Positions 29,776 through 39,557 of a stretch of DNA of 64,000 nucleotides are shown here, in pieces. The DNA comes from an uncultured Actinobacillus sp. GTDB lineage: Bacteria; Pseudomonadota; Gammaproteobacteria; Enterobacterales; Pasteurellaceae. Within the stretch, counting starts at the first letter, position 1; each line of letters begins with the position of its first letter. The stretch lies in contig NZ_CAMEFX010000001.1 of the NCBI RefSeq assembly GCF_945915845.1, forward strand, positions 140,035 through 204,034, read 5' to 3'. A program made the position numbers and the translations under genes. The notes below the pieces were generated by a model. That model searched no databases. It was not told where the DNA came from and saw only the letters and a program-made list of their open reading frames with translations.

Positions 29776-30087
29776 CTAATGCCCGATTCCCATACAATGG
29801 GTTGAAAGCGGAATCTCTTGTCCCAAGCGTTCCCATTCTTCTTTTGTAAAAGTATGTAAGGCTAAAGCATGAATACCTGCTTGAATATCATCTTGTAAGC
29901 ATTGATAAATTTTTTGATGACGAGCCACAGGACGAACATTAATAAATTCATCGCTCACAATAGTCACCTTAAAATGGCTCTCACCACCACGATCTGAACT
30001 ATGCAGATGACTTTCATTTTCCACCGATAAAAAGTGCGGTTGAAATGCGACAGATAATTTCTCCGTTAAATAGGTTTGTTTATTCAT
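29776..30087 (-). CDS. bolA: BolA family protein
   Basis: Small BolA-family protein, usually a partner of monothiol glutaredoxins in iron-sulfur trafficking and a morphology regulator. 103 residues with the family signature GESHFKVTIVSDEF and RHQKIYQCL...GIHALALHTFTKEEW. Divergent from the yajG-like gene, the same adjacency as in E. coli. Confidence 0.94.
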   Translation of the reverse strand: MNKQTYLTEKLSVAFQPHFLSVENESHLHSSDRGGESHFKVTIVSDEFINVRPVARHQKIYQCLQDDIQAGIHALALHTFTKEEWERLGQEIPLSTHCMGIGH

Positions 30088-30190
30088 AAAATACCTTAAA
30101 TGAAGTGATAAATTGAACTCAAAGGCTATACATTATTGTCGAACTTTGCAAGAATAGAGCAACGTTAATCATTAAATTAAAGGATCCTCT

Positions 30191-30784
30191 ATGAAAATAA
30201 AAAAATTCTCTCTTGCCTCACTTATTGTTAGCGCAACATTACTTACTGCATGTGCAACTCAAAGCAATACACTTGTGTTTAACCCGCCGGCACCGACCGT
30301 CACCGCAATGTTTAATGCGAATAACCAACGTGCTATCGTGTCCGTAGCAACCCAAGATGGTCGCATGCAACCTGAAGTATCAAGTTTTGTTAGAGACGGA
30401 CAAATTCAAAAATTACAGGCTCAACCCTCAGTGGAACAGCTATTCCAACAAGTGATGTTGCAAAACCTCAATGCTAAAGGCTTCCGTTTAGCGACAAACG
30501 GTGCAAATACCCAAGTTACAGTCATCGTAAAAGATTTCTTTGCCAAAGTATCACAAGGCAACTTACGCTATGAAATCAACTCGAAAATCCAGCTAGAAGT
30601 CCACGTTCAAGGGGCACAAGGCAACTTTACCAAAAATTTAGGCGCGACGCGCTCACAACAAGGCGCATTTAATGCGAACAATGATGAAATCAAAAAAGTA
30701 TTAGATCAAAACTTGAGTGATGTGATTAATGCCATTTATCAAGATCAAGAAATCGCCAATGCAATCAATCAATATGCGAACTAA
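30191..30784 (+). CDS. yajG: YajG-family lipoprotein
   Basis: Lipoprotein with lipobox LTAC (Cys at residue 21). 197 residues of the YajG family; FNPPAPTVTAMF and VKDFFAKVSQGNLRYEINSKI are recognisable. Function not established. AGGATCC precedes the ATG. It is divergent from bolA and followed by a terminator shared with tadA. Confidence 0.88.
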   Translation: MKIKKFSLASLIVSATLLTACATQSNTLVFNPPAPTVTAMFNANNQRAIVSVATQDGRMQPEVSSFVRDGQIQKLQAQPSVEQLFQQVMLQNLNAKGFRLATNGANTQVTVIVKDFFAKVSQGNLRYEINSKIQLEVHVQGAQGNFTKNLGATRSQQGAFNANNDEIKKVLDQNLSDVINAIYQDQEIANAINQYAN

Positions 30785-30802
30785 GTCTAAACATGACTTT
30801 CT

Positions 30803-30833
30803 GAAATGCCTAATGCCATATTAGGCATTTTCT
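30803..30833. terminator. Terminator shared by yajG and tadA
   Basis: AATGCCTAAT and ATTAGGCATT pair around a short loop and are followed by TTCTTTTTC on the plus strand. The right arm runs into the 3' end of tadA. Confidence 0.8.
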
Positions 30834-31339
30834 TTTTCACGCTTTTCAAGTTTTTTCTGCTCTCGGCGCATTTTGAAAAAATCACTTAATTTCTGACCGC
30901 ACTTTTCCGCTAAAACGCCCCCTGTAATGTCTAAAAAATGATTCATTTTGTAGTCATCAAAAAAATGAAAACGCGATCCCACTGCGCCCGTTTTATAATC
31001 ATAAGCACCAAATACTAAGCGTTTAATTCGACTATGCAAAATAGCCCCTGCACACATCGTGCAAGGTTCTAAAGTCACATAAAGCGTACAATTTAACAGA
31101 CGATAATTTTCAATATGCTGTGCGCCATGACGCAATGCCACAATCTCTGCGTGCGCCGTGGGGTCATGATTAATAATAGATAAATTCCACCCTTCACCAA
31201 TAATCTGATGATCCTCATCCACTAATACCGCACCAACAGGAATTTCCCCTAAGGATTGGGCCTTATCCGCCAGTGTTAAGGCATAATTCATAAAGTGTTC
31301 ATCTAATTGTTGTTGGATAATCATGCTTTCTTCGGTCAT
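30821..31339 (-). CDS. tadA: tRNA-specific adenosine deaminase TadA
   Basis: Converts wobble adenosine 34 of tRNA-Arg(ACG) to inosine. Zinc/catalytic residues are intact: His63-Ala-Glu65 (TAHAE) and Pro92-Cys93-x-x-Cys96 (PCTMC). 172 residues with a highly charged C-terminal tail (REQKKLEKREKENA). An in-frame ATG at 31324 is an alternative start; neither has a strong ribosome-binding site. Confidence 0.95.
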   Translation of the reverse strand: MTEESMIIQQQLDEHFMNYALTLADKAQSLGEIPVGAVLVDEDHQIIGEGWNLSIINHDPTAHAEIVALRHGAQHIENYRLLNCTLYVTLEPCTMCAGAILHSRIKRLVFGAYDYKTGAVGSRFHFFDDYKMNHFLDITGGVLAEKCGQKLSDFFKMRREQKKLEKREKENA

Positions 31340-31420
31340 AAGTGATATTGCTGAAAAATGTCTGGTTAAGAAAGTTGTTTTATCAGAATGGTATTGATAG
31401 TTTGGTTACACAGGAATATA

Positions 31421-31496
31421 TTTCAGCGTTTACTGCACAAGACTGACGTTTCGGCAAGCTCAACGACCGTCTTGTGCCACGGCTACATAATACCGT
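31421..31496 (+). repeat. Partial copy of the 135-bp dispersed element
   Basis: Between tadA and thyA. It matches the right half of the element at 59943-60077: TTTCAGCGTTTACTGCACAAGAC, then the core TTTCGGCAAGCTCAACGACC, then GTCTTGTGC and the terminal GCTACATAATA. The left half is missing. GCACAAGAC and GTCTTGTGC form a hairpin. Confidence 0.8.
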
Positions 31497-31509
31497 CACT
31501 ATTGTAACT

Positions 31510-32361
31510 CTAAACTGAAAATGGATATTTAATCCCCTCGTGACATTCATATCCCACGACATTAAAATCATCCAGCGTCACCCAAGTTTCCAAATCTTCC
31601 AATGTTTTGATATCAGGGTTAATTTCTAGTTTTGGTGATGGAAACGGCTCGCGTTTTAGCTGCACATCACGCATTAATGCTAATTGGTCTTCATAAATAT
31701 GCGCATTAACAATTTTATGATACGCCGTCCCGGCTTTCTTACCTGTAATTTGCGCCATAAGTGCCAAAAAGGTAAAGACCTGAATTTGATTAAAATTCAA
31801 ACCTAAAGGGACATCACAAGATCGTTGATAGCTAGTTAAATAAAGAGTATCCCCTAATAAAGAAAAAGTGTGGCTGTACATACAAGGGCGCAAACACCCC
31901 AAATCAAACTCCCCTGGGTTTAGAAAAGTTAATATTTCACCACGGTCATCAATACCTTTACTTAAATCATTCACAATTTTACGTAACTGATCCACCGTTT
32001 CACCATTCGGCTTACGCCATGCCCGACCTTGCACACCATAAACACGGCCCATATCATCAGTACCTTTACGAGCAGGGTTATTTAACCAAGCTAAATTTTC
32101 ATTGGCATTGGCATCCCAAGTTTTAGTACCTAATTTGCGGAAATCTGCCGCATTATCATAGCCACGAATATACCCCAAAAATTCAGCAATGGCGGCTTTC
32201 CAATAGCTTTTACGCGTGGTAATAATTGGGAATTGATTATTGGCAACATCGTATTCCAAGTCTGCATTGATTACCGTTAAACAGCGTTTCCCGGTTCGTT
32301 CATTTTCAATCCAAACACCTTCATCCACAATGCGTTGACATAGATCTAAATATTGACGCAT
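31510..32361 (-). CDS. thyA: Thymidylate synthase
   Basis: Methylates dUMP to dTMP using methylenetetrahydrofolate. The nucleophile is Cys160 ([11 protein letters not shown]); [14 protein letters not shown] is the phosphate/dUMP site. The residue after the catalytic Cys is Met instead of the common His, as I recall for the Haemophilus enzyme. 283 residues, normal length. Next to lgt with 10 bases between. Confidence 0.97.
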   Translation of the reverse strand: MRQYLDLCQRIVDEGVWIENERTGKRCLTVINADLEYDVANNQFPIITTRKSYWKAAIAEFLGYIRGYDNAADFRKLGTKTWDANANENLAWLNNPARKGTDDMGRVYGVQGRAWRKPNGETVDQLRKIVNDLSKGIDDRGEILTFLNPGEFDLGCLRPCMYSHTFSLLGDTLYLTSYQRSCDVPLGLNFNQIQVFTFLALMAQITGKKAGTAYHKIVNAHIYEDQLALMRDVQLKREPFPSPKLEINPDIKTLEDLETWVTLDDFNVVGYECHEGIKYPFSV

Positions 32362-32371
32362 TCAAAACTCC

Positions 32372-33199
32372 TTATTTTTTATCCGCACTTTGAATTGTAG
32401 TTGTACGAGAATAAGCCCAAACCATAATCGCAATACCGCCGATAATCATTGGTAATGACAGCATTTGACCTCGTGTAATCAAATCTTCTGCTGTATTCAC
32501 ACCATGATCAATTTCACGTACATATTCCACTAAGAAACGAAATACACCATAGCCAACTAAAAATAAACCTGATACAGCGGCCAACGGACGAGGCTTACGA
32601 ATAAACCAATTTAAAATAATGAATAATGCCACACCTTCAAGTAACATTTCATAAAGCTGAGAAGGGTGCAACGGTACAGCTCCGTTGTAACCATAAGGGA
32701 ACATTGCCCAAGGAACCGCATCTAAATTTTCCACCGGTCGCCCCCAGAGTTCATTATTAATAAAGTTGCCTAAACGCCCTAAACCTAAGCCTACAGGTAC
32801 TAGAGGGGCAATTAAATCTGAGGTTTGCCAAAAACTCCGTTTTTGACGGATGGATGTCAAAAACATCGCCACAATCACGCCGATTAGACCACCATGGAAA
32901 GACATTCCCCCTTCCCAAATACGGAATAAATAAAACGGATCCGATAGGAAGCGATCAAAATTATAGAAAAAGACATCGCCAATACGTCCGCCTAAAATCA
33001 CCCCGGCGAAACTAGCGTAAAGCAAACTATCAAATTGCGCCTCCGTCCATACACCATTGGATTTTTGTATCCGCTTTTTTCCTAACCAATCAGCAAAGAA
33101 AAAACCCAAAAGATACATGACGCCATACCAATGTAAACTAATTGGTCCGAGACTAAAAACAATAGGATCAATATAAGGTAAATGAATAAAATCTGTCAT
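32372..33199 (-). CDS. lgt: Prolipoprotein diacylglyceryl transferase
   Basis: Inner-membrane enzyme that adds diacylglycerol to the lipobox cysteine of prolipoproteins (several are encoded here: rlpA, apbE, yajG, lptE). About seven membrane helices; SFHGGLIGV and the lgt signature [14 protein letters not shown] are intact. 275 residues. Confidence 0.97.
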   Translation of the reverse strand: MTDFIHLPYIDPIVFSLGPISLHWYGVMYLLGFFFADWLGKKRIQKSNGVWTEAQFDSLLYASFAGVILGGRIGDVFFYNFDRFLSDPFYLFRIWEGGMSFHGGLIGVIVAMFLTSIRQKRSFWQTSDLIAPLVPVGLGLGRLGNFINNELWGRPVENLDAVPWAMFPYGYNGAVPLHPSQLYEMLLEGVALFIILNWFIRKPRPLAAVSGLFLVGYGVFRFLVEYVREIDHGVNTAEDLITRGQMLSLPMIIGGIAIMVWAYSRTTTIQSADKK

Positions 33200-33206
33200 A
33201 ACTTTC

Positions 33207-33998
33207 CTAACTTAAAATCATTTTACAAGCCATCAATAACAAAAATACAGCAAAGGCTTTTTTAAGTTTTGCAACAGGCAAACGCGAAGCCAACATTACA
33301 CCAAACTTTGTCGTAAATACCGAAGTTGACGTAATACCTAAAACGGCAGGTAAGTACACAAACCCCACCGACCAATCGGGCAACTCAGTATTATCCCAAC
33401 CGCTCACCATATAACTTAAACAACCTGAAAAAGCGAGCAACATGCCACAAAAAGAAGAAGACCCAATGGCCTTTTTCATTTCATAACCGCGTGCATTGAG
33501 AAATGGCACAATAAAACCACCGCCACCAATGCCCGCAAAGCTTGATGCAATACCAATCAAGCTACCGCCAATTAAAGCACTTTTATCCGTTAAAGGTTTA
33601 TTTCCAGCCGTCATTTTTACGGACAGAATCATCTTTATCGCCAAATACACCACCATCGCCGCAAAAATACGACTTGCCACATCTTTGGGCAAATAGCTCA
33701 CAAAAAAACTCGCCATATAGGTCGCCATCATCATGACCGGTGCAAACAAACGAAGCGATGACCAATCAATATTCCCTACTTTATAGTGATTATAAGCAGA
33801 AGCACCGCCTGTAATAATGATAGTGGCAAAAGAAGAACCCAGTGCAACCGACATTAATGCGTGCTCAGGCACCCCTACCATAGGTAATAAATAAACCAAG
33901 GTAGGCACGATAACCAAGCCGCCGCCAATGCCGAATAATCCAGCTAACACACCAACCGCACAACCTACCAGCAAGCAAATAAAAAATACTGTGATCAT
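33207..33998 (-). CDS. TSUP (TauE/SafE) family membrane transporter
   Basis: Membrane protein with about eight helices and the duplicated TSUP glycine-rich motif: [15 protein letters not shown] at residues 21-35 and [15 protein letters not shown] in the second half. The family moves sulfite, sulfoacetate or related organosulfur anions; substrate unknown here. 263 residues; resembles H. influenzae HI0902. Overlaps rppH by 4 bases. Confidence 0.92.
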   Translation of the reverse strand: MITVFFICLLVGCAVGVLAGLFGIGGGLVIVPTLVYLLPMVGVPEHALMSVALGSSFATIIITGGASAYNHYKVGNIDWSSLRLFAPVMMMATYMASFFVSYLPKDVASRIFAAMVVYLAIKMILSVKMTAGNKPLTDKSALIGGSLIGIASSFAGIGGGGFIVPFLNARGYEMKKAIGSSSFCGMLLAFSGCLSYMVSGWDNTELPDWSVGFVYLPAVLGITSTSVFTTKFGVMLASRLPVAKLKKAFAVFLLLMACKMILS

Positions 33999-34591
33999 CG
34001 ATGTTTCTTCCCTTTTTTATGCTTATTTTTTTGCGTTTGATATTTATGATAATAAGGTGTTTTTTTGGCTACACCAGATTCTTCATTTGAAGAATTTAAT
34101 AGATTTTCACTACGCTGTGGATCAAATAAAAACTGCGCGAATTCTTTCATGGCTCGGCGATACACATCTCGCTTGAAAGAGACCACTTGACGCACAGGAT
34201 ACCAAAAACTCACCCAACGCCAACCATCAAACTCAGGTGAGGCTGTTCTGTTCATATTAATATCTTTCACATCACAAGTTAGTTGTAGTAAAAACCAACG
34301 CTGTTTCTGTCCAATGCACATCGGCTTGCTATCATAGCGCAATAAACGTTTTGGTAATTTATAACGAAGCCATTGTTTTGAAGCATAAAGGATTTTTACA
34401 TCCTTTTTGGTCAATCCCACTTCTTCAAATAGCTCGCGATACATTGCTTGCTCAGGTGTTTCACCCTCGTTAATACCGCCTTGTGGAAATTGCCAAGAAT
34501 TTTGTCCGTACCTTTTTGCCCACAGCACTTGTCTTTTCTGATTGCAAATGACAATGCCAACATTAGGACGGTAGCCATCGAAATCGATCAC
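33995..34591 (-). CDS. rppH: RNA pyrophosphohydrolase RppH (Nudix)
   Basis: Removes pyrophosphate from triphosphorylated mRNA 5' ends to trigger RNase E decay. The Nudix box spans residues 38-60 ([10 protein letters not shown]...RELFEEVG). The N-terminal [17 protein letters not shown] is diagnostic. 198 residues, with a Lys-rich tail ([11 protein letters not shown]). First gene of the rppH-TSUP-lgt-thyA-tadA string. Confidence 0.96.
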   Translation of the reverse strand: MIDFDGYRPNVGIVICNQKRQVLWAKRYGQNSWQFPQGGINEGETPEQAMYRELFEEVGLTKKDVKILYASKQWLRYKLPKRLLRYDSKPMCIGQKQRWFLLQLTCDVKDINMNRTASPEFDGWRWVSFWYPVRQVVSFKRDVYRRAMKEFAQFLFDPQRSENLLNSSNEESGVAKKTPYYHKYQTQKNKHKKGKKHR

Positions 34592-35199
34592 TATCCTTCA
34601 CCTTAAAAATATTTTGTTTAGATCTAGCGTGGAATTATGGCACATCATGAAATTTTCGCCAATACTGTACGATATTCTAAGGGGAAAAGTGCGGTCAGAT
34701 TTTAAAGAAATCATTCAATTTGTGGATAACTCTGTGTATAGGCTGAAAATAAATAAAGAATGAAAAGGAATAGATTTTTATACAACACAGACGAGCCCTG
34801 GTATAATTCACTGTGGATAGAAAATAAAATGAAATAAGGACACAAAAATCACACCTAAAATAAACCGCACTTTTCAATCTGTTTTATTGTGCAAAAGAAA
34901 ACCAATTAGACCCACTTATCCACAGAAATACACCTAAAACCACTCAATTATCCATTCTTCTGTGAATTATTCTACTTTTATGTGGATAAAATTGTGGTTG
35001 AATACGCAATAATCTTTAATAACCGCCTCCCCTATCGGAAAGAAGAAATATCTTTTATTATAAAAATCAATAAATTAAAAACAAATGTAACGATTCTTCT
35101 TTTTCTCCCTATAACGCGAGCCAACGAGAGTATATTTTTTAACCGCTTAAGTCTTAATTTACCTATTCATTAAAAAAGAAAAATCCTAACTAAAAAGTA
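34592..35199. other. AT-rich divergent spacer with a DnaA-box cluster
   Basis: About 600 bases between the rppH promoter side and purM. Perfect 9-mers TGTGGATAA occur at 34721-34729 and 34981-34989, the complement TTATCCACA at 34916-34924, and near matches TGTGTATAG (34733), TGTGGATAG (34812-34820) and TTATCCATT (34948-34956). Only one GATC (34621) lies inside, so it does not look like a canonical enteric-type oriC. Two uptake signals (34688, 34863) are present. No gene. Confidence 0.6.
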
Positions 35200-35228
35200 T
35201 CGCAAACGATTACGTAACTCTGTATAAT
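35200..35228 (+). promoter_or_regulatory. PurR-like operator over the purM promoter
   Basis: TCGCAAACGATTACGT (35200-35215) resembles the PurR consensus ACGCAAACGTTTGCGT, mainly in its left half. It sits directly upstream of TATAAT (35223-35228), where a bound repressor would block RNA polymerase. Repression by purine-bound PurR is known for pur genes in gammaproteobacteria. Confidence 0.65.
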
Positions 35229-35263
35229 AGCGCCAATTTTTGAACTCAAAAGGAAACGCAACT

Positions 35264-36301
35264 GTGAGCAAAGCATCATTAAGTTACAAAGACGCTGGCG
35301 TAGATATCAATGCTGGTAACGAATTAGTTGAACGCATTAAACCCCATGTAAAACGCACTACTCGCCCTGAGGTGATTGGTGGCTTAGGTGGTTTTGGTGC
35401 GCTGTGTGCTTTACCAACTAAATATAAAGAACCTGTACTGGTTTCCGGTACAGATGGTGTAGGCACTAAATTACGTTTAGCCATTGATTTGAAAAAACAT
35501 GACACTATTGGTATTGATTTAGTGGCGATGTGCGTCAATGACTTAGTAGTACAGGGAGCGGAACCTTTATTCTTTTTAGATTACTATGCAACGGGTAAAT
35601 TAGACGTTGATGTCGCATCTGACGTGGTTAAAGGTATTGCGGAAGGTTGTGTTCAATCAGGTTGTGCCTTAGTGGGTGGTGAAACCGCTGAAATGCCCGG
35701 AATGTATCACGAAGGTGACTATGACTTAGCAGGTTTCTGCGTGGGTGTCGTTGAAAAATCAAAAATTTTAGATGGTTCAAAAGTCGTTGCCGGTGATGCG
35801 TTAATCGCTTTAGGTTCAAGTGGACCTCACTCAAATGGTTACTCATTAATTCGTAAAGTCATTGATGTAGCCGGCGTGAATCCGGCAACAGAACAATTAG
35901 CCGGTCAACCACTTGCAGATCAAGTATTAGCACCAACAAAAATTTACGTTAAATCCGTATTAGAACTCATTGAAAATGTTGATGTTCACGCCATTGCCCA
36001 CTTAACTGGCGGCGGTTTTTGGGAAAATATTCCACGCGTGTTACCTGAAAATGTGAAAGCCGTTATCAATGAAAAAAGTTGGGAATGGCAACCGGTATTC
36101 AAATGGTTACAAGAGAAAGGCAACATTGAAACCTATGAAATGTATCGCACCTTTAACTGTGGTGTTGGTATGGTTATCGCACTGCCACAAGCAGATGTGG
36201 AAAAAGCCTTAAATGTGTTACGTGCGGCTGGTGAAAATGCCTGGTTAATTGGTCAAATTGAACCATTAGTAGAAGGCGAAAAACAGGTTATTATTCGTTA
36301 A
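35264..36301 (+). CDS. purM: Phosphoribosylformylglycinamidine cyclo-ligase (AIR synthetase)
   Basis: Fifth step of purine synthesis: ATP-dependent closure of FGAM to [21 protein letters not shown] opens the protein, with [21 protein letters not shown] and [12 protein letters not shown] as family blocks. The GTG at 35264 is preferred because AGGAAA lies 8-10 bases upstream and it gives 345 residues, the same as E. coli PurM; an earlier in-frame TTG lacks such a site. A hairpin separates it from purN. Confidence 0.97.
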   Translation: MSKASLSYKDAGVDINAGNELVERIKPHVKRTTRPEVIGGLGGFGALCALPTKYKEPVLVSGTDGVGTKLRLAIDLKKHDTIGIDLVAMCVNDLVVQGAEPLFFLDYYATGKLDVDVASDVVKGIAEGCVQSGCALVGGETAEMPGMYHEGDYDLAGFCVGVVEKSKILDGSKVVAGDALIALGSSGPHSNGYSLIRKVIDVAGVNPATEQLAGQPLADQVLAPTKIYVKSVLELIENVDVHAIAHLTGGGFWENIPRVLPENVKAVINEKSWEWQPVFKWLQEKGNIETYEMYRTFNCGVGMVIALPQADVEKALNVLRAAGENAWLIGQIEPLVEGEKQVIIR

Positions 36302-36318
36302 TCACTTTCTTCCTAAAT

Positions 36319-36346
36319 GAAGCCCAATCATTGTATTGGGCTTTTG
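36319..36346 (+). terminator. Hairpin terminator between purM and purN
   Basis: AGCCCAAT pairs with ATTGGGCT and is followed by TTTGAG. Short U-run, so read-through into purN is possible; it may set the purM to purN ratio. Confidence 0.65.
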
Positions 36347-36356
36347 AGTTTATACT

Positions 36357-36995
36357 ATGAAAAAAATTGTTGTTTTAATTTCCGGTACAGGAACAAATTT
36401 GCAAGCCATTATTAATGCTTGCCAATCGGGTGAAATCCAAGGTGAAATTGTTTCTGTGATTAGTAACAAAGCGGATGCTTATGGCTTAACTCGTGCAAAA
36501 AATGCCAATATTCCTACCGCAGTTTTTGAGCGAAAAAACTTTTCTGATAACCTTGAAATGGATCGTGCTATCGCTAAACATATTGAACAAGTGGAAGCGG
36601 ATCTGGTGGTGTTAGCCGGTTATATGAAAATTTTAAGTGATGAATTCACCTTGCAATTTGCCGGTAAAATTTTAAATATTCATCCATCACTACTCCCCAA
36701 ATACAAAGGGCTACATACCTATCAGCAAGCACTTGAAGCCGGAGAGACTGAACATGGCACAACCGTGCATTTTGTTACCCCCGAATTAGATAGCGGTGCC
36801 ATTATCTTGCAAGCTAAAGTGCCTATTTTTCCTGAAGATGAAGTCGCCGATATTGAAGAACGTGTAAAAGCACAAGAAATTCAGATTTATCCCTTAGTCG
36901 TAAAATGGTTTATCAGCGAACGCCTAAAAGAAAAAGCAGGTAAAGCCTATTTAGACGGTAAATTACTGCCTGAAAATGGCTACGCCAACGAATAA
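36357..36995 (+). CDS. purN: Phosphoribosylglycinamide formyltransferase PurN
   Basis: Formyltetrahydrofolate-dependent GAR transformylase, third step of purine synthesis. KIVVLISGTGTNLQAII is the phosphate-binding start; NIHPSLLPKYKGLHTY holds the catalytic Asn-x-His and is followed by HGTTVHFVTPELDSG with the catalytic Asp. 212 residues. Follows purM as in E. coli. Confidence 0.97.
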   Translation: MKKIVVLISGTGTNLQAIINACQSGEIQGEIVSVISNKADAYGLTRAKNANIPTAVFERKNFSDNLEMDRAIAKHIEQVEADLVVLAGYMKILSDEFTLQFAGKILNIHPSLLPKYKGLHTYQQALEAGETEHGTTVHFVTPELDSGAIILQAKVPIFPEDEVADIEERVKAQEIQIYPLVVKWFISERLKEKAGKAYLDGKLLPENGYANE

Positions 36996-37078
36996 ATTTT
37001 ATAAAGTGCGGTTAAATTCCGTGAAAATTTTGTTATAGTAAGGCAAAATTTATTTCAAATTATTAGGGATGGATTTTT

Positions 37079-37618
37079 ATGGAAAAAATCATCATTGATG
37101 AAGACCAATTTATACGAACTATTTCGCGCATCTCCCACGAAATTATTGAAAAACACGAAAATCTAGATAATTTGATCATCGTTGGCATCAAACGCCGTGG
37201 GGCTGAAATTGCGGAACTGATTAAACGAAAAATCGGCGAGCTTACAGGGAAAAATCTACCCTCCATTGATTTAGATATTACCTTTTATCGCGATGATTTA
37301 GAATACGTAGAGCCAAGTAATCAATCACCCGTTTACAAAGGTTCGAGTGAATATATTAGCGTACAAGGTAAAACGGTTATCTTAGTGGATGATGTGTTAT
37401 TTACAGGTAGAACTATTCGTGCTGCCTTAGATGCACTTGTGGATTTTGGACGAGCATCAAAAGTTGAACTCGTGATTTTTGTTGATCGCGGTCATCGTGA
37501 ATTGCCTATTCGCGCAGATTATGTAGGCAAAAATGTTCCCACTAGTCGCGCTGAAAAAGTGCAAGTACGCACAATGAAATTTGACAGTTGTTATGAAGTC
37601 GCATTAATTTCTCGATGA
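37079..37618 (+). CDS. pyrR: PyrR, uracil phosphoribosyltransferase / pyr regulator
   Basis: Type I phosphoribosyltransferase of the PyrR family. The PRPP loop is VILVDDVLFTGRTIRAALDA; VDRGHRELPIRADYVGKNVPTS is the PyrR-specific stretch. In Bacillus PyrR binds pyr mRNA; in Pasteurellaceae the enzyme activity is more certain than the regulatory role. 179 residues. Start at ATG 37079 after TTAGGGATGG. Confidence 0.93.
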   Translation: MEKIIIDEDQFIRTISRISHEIIEKHENLDNLIIVGIKRRGAEIAELIKRKIGELTGKNLPSIDLDITFYRDDLEYVEPSNQSPVYKGSSEYISVQGKTVILVDDVLFTGRTIRAALDALVDFGRASKVELVIFVDRGHRELPIRADYVGKNVPTSRAEKVQVRTMKFDSCYEVALISR

Positions 37619-37693
37619 CACTGATAACAAAGGGAACTTTTTTTGACTAACCTGTTCTAATCAGTACAAATTTTAAGTAGAGATGGATAAAAA

Positions 37694-38641
37694 ATGAAAT
37701 TAAAACAATTAAAAAATAGGCTATTGATCGTCATAGGATTTATTGCCTTTATTGGTAATGCTCAAGCGATTGAAAAAGTGGTTGCTACCGTGGATGGAAA
37801 TCCAATTTTAGAAAGCCAAGTGCAACGTGCGTTAGGGAAACGTGCGAATACCGAAGCCAATCGCCTTGCTGCCTTAGATGGCATTATTGATGATATGTTA
37901 GTGCAAAAAGCGATTCAAGAGTCGGGTGTTAAAGTTAACCCTGCACAAGTGGATCAAATTGTACAAAATATTGCCGCACAGAATGGCTTAACTTATGGTC
38001 AGTTATTAGATGCGTTAGATTATCAAGGTATCAGTCTTTCACAATTTAGAGAAAATATTGCCAACCAAATTTTAATGTCTGAAGTACGTAATCGTAGTAT
38101 CGGTAAAAACATTAATGTGACTCGAGAGCAAGTAGAAGCACTGAGCAAACAAATGTTGGAACAGGCAAAAAATAGCGGCAACGAAAAAGCAATTACAGCA
38201 ACGCAATATAAAGTACGTCATATTTTAATTAAGCTTAATCCGCTGTTAAATGACGCGCAGGCCAAATCACTATTAACGCAAGTTCGCGCCGATATTCTGG
38301 CTGGTAAAACAACTTTTGCGGAAGCGGCCAAGAATTATTCAAAAGATTACCTTTCCGGTGCCAATGGCGGTGATTTAGGTTTTGCCTTTCCTGAAGTTTA
38401 TGCACCTGAATTTGCTCAAATGGTTAAAACAACAAAACCGGGCGTGATTTCCGCACCATTTAAAACTGAGTTCGGTTGGCATATTTTAGAAGTAACTGAT
38501 ACTCGTCAAGGTGATGTCACCGAAAGTGCTTATCAGCAAAAAGCTTACGAAAAATTGGTTAACGAACAACTTCAAGAAGAATCTAAAGACTGGATCAAGG
38601 CCCTACGTAAAGGTGCCAATATTCAAATTTTAACAAACTAA
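37694..38641 (+). CDS. surA: SurA-like periplasmic chaperone/PPIase (single parvulin domain)
   Basis: Periplasmic chaperone for outer-membrane proteins. Signal peptide ends near AQA-I; the SurA N-terminal domain follows ([31 protein letters not shown]), then one parvulin domain (about 170-275, [40 protein letters not shown]). At 315 residues it is about 110 shorter than E. coli SurA, which has two parvulin domains. Placed upstream of rsmA as in enterics but without pdxA between. Confidence 0.92.
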   Translation: MKLKQLKNRLLIVIGFIAFIGNAQAIEKVVATVDGNPILESQVQRALGKRANTEANRLAALDGIIDDMLVQKAIQESGVKVNPAQVDQIVQNIAAQNGLTYGQLLDALDYQGISLSQFRENIANQILMSEVRNRSIGKNINVTREQVEALSKQMLEQAKNSGNEKAITATQYKVRHILIKLNPLLNDAQAKSLLTQVRADILAGKTTFAEAAKNYSKDYLSGANGGDLGFAFPEVYAPEFAQMVKTTKPGVISAPFKTEFGWHILEVTDTRQGDVTESAYQQKAYEKLVNEQLQEESKDWIKALRKGANIQILTN

Positions 38642-38645
38642 TTTA

Positions 38646-38674
38646 TCAGTGGGCGACATCGCCCACTCTTTATT
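38646..38674 (+). terminator. Terminator between surA and rsmA
   Basis: AGTGGGCG and CGCCCACT pair around ACAT and are followed by CTTTATTTT. Confidence 0.78.
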
Positions 38675-38688
38675 TTGGAACCCAATCA

Positions 38689-39555
38689 ATGAGTAATTCA
38701 AAACGCCATTTAGGCCATACCGCCCGTAAACGCTTCGGGCAAAACTTTTTACATGACGACAATGTGATTCAAGGCATTGTTGCCGCCATCTATCCACAAA
38801 AAGGGCAATTTTTAGTGGAAATCGGCCCCGGTTTAGGTGCATTAACCGAACCGGTGGGTGAGCAAGTGGATCGCTTAACGGTTGTGGAACTTGACCGCGA
38901 TCTGGCGGAACGTTTGCGTCATCACCCATTCTTACATCAAAAACTCAATGTGATTGAAACGGACGCCATGCAGTTCGATTTTGGCAAACTTTATGATGAG
39001 GCGAAACTGGCGGAGCAAGGGCAAAAATTACGCGTATTTGGTAATTTACCTTACAACATTTCTACCCCACTTATTTTTCATTTGTTGAAATTCCACGACA
39101 AAATTCAAGATATGCACTTTATGTTGCAAAAAGAAGTGGTAAAACGCCTTTGTGCCGCCCCAAACAGCAAGGCTTACGGTCGTTTAACCATTATGACGCA
39201 ATATTTTTGCCAAGTGATGCCGGTATTGGAAGTTCCGCCTACTGCCTTTAAACCTGCGCCCAAAGTGGATTCTGCAGTGGTACGTTTAATTCCACACAAC
39301 ACTTTACCTTACCCTGTTAAAGATCTGTATTGGCTTAATCGCGTAACAAGTCAAGCCTTTAACCAACGCCGTAAAACCTTGCGCAATGCGCTATCAACGC
39401 TATTTTCTGCGGAAAATCTCACCGCACTTGAGATTGATTTAAACGCACGAGCGGAAAATCTCACCATTGCGGATTATGTGCGTTTGGCAAACTGGCTGTG
39501 TGATAATCCACCTGCTGATGTAAATAAAGACGATATTTTTGAATACGTAGAATAA
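38689..39555 (+). CDS. rsmA: 16S rRNA dimethyladenosine transferase RsmA (KsgA)
   Basis: Dimethylates A1518 and A1519 of 16S rRNA late in 30S maturation. SAM-binding blocks are [13 protein letters not shown] and [13 protein letters not shown]; the catalytic NLPYN follows, and the C-terminal domain has [12 protein letters not shown]. 288 residues. The stop is 2 bases before apaH, so the two are coupled; apaG, found between them in enterics, is absent here. Confidence 0.97.
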   Translation: MSNSKRHLGHTARKRFGQNFLHDDNVIQGIVAAIYPQKGQFLVEIGPGLGALTEPVGEQVDRLTVVELDRDLAERLRHHPFLHQKLNVIETDAMQFDFGKLYDEAKLAEQGQKLRVFGNLPYNISTPLIFHLLKFHDKIQDMHFMLQKEVVKRLCAAPNSKAYGRLTIMTQYFCQVMPVLEVPPTAFKPAPKVDSAVVRLIPHNTLPYPVKDLYWLNRVTSQAFNQRRKTLRNALSTLFSAENLTALEIDLNARAENLTIADYVRLANWLCDNPPADVNKDDIFEYVE

Positions 39556-39557
39556 TT

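Noticed and set aside
34695..34877. Small minus-strand open frame in the rppH-purM spacer
   Set aside because: AT-rich low-complexity translation, no ribosome-binding site, and it overlaps the DnaA-box-like cluster.
34592..35239. Chromosomal replication origin as a firm call
   Set aside because: DnaA-box-like sequences are present, but GATC sites are scarce and no dnaA, dnaN, mnmG or rpmH lies nearby, so only a finding is reported.
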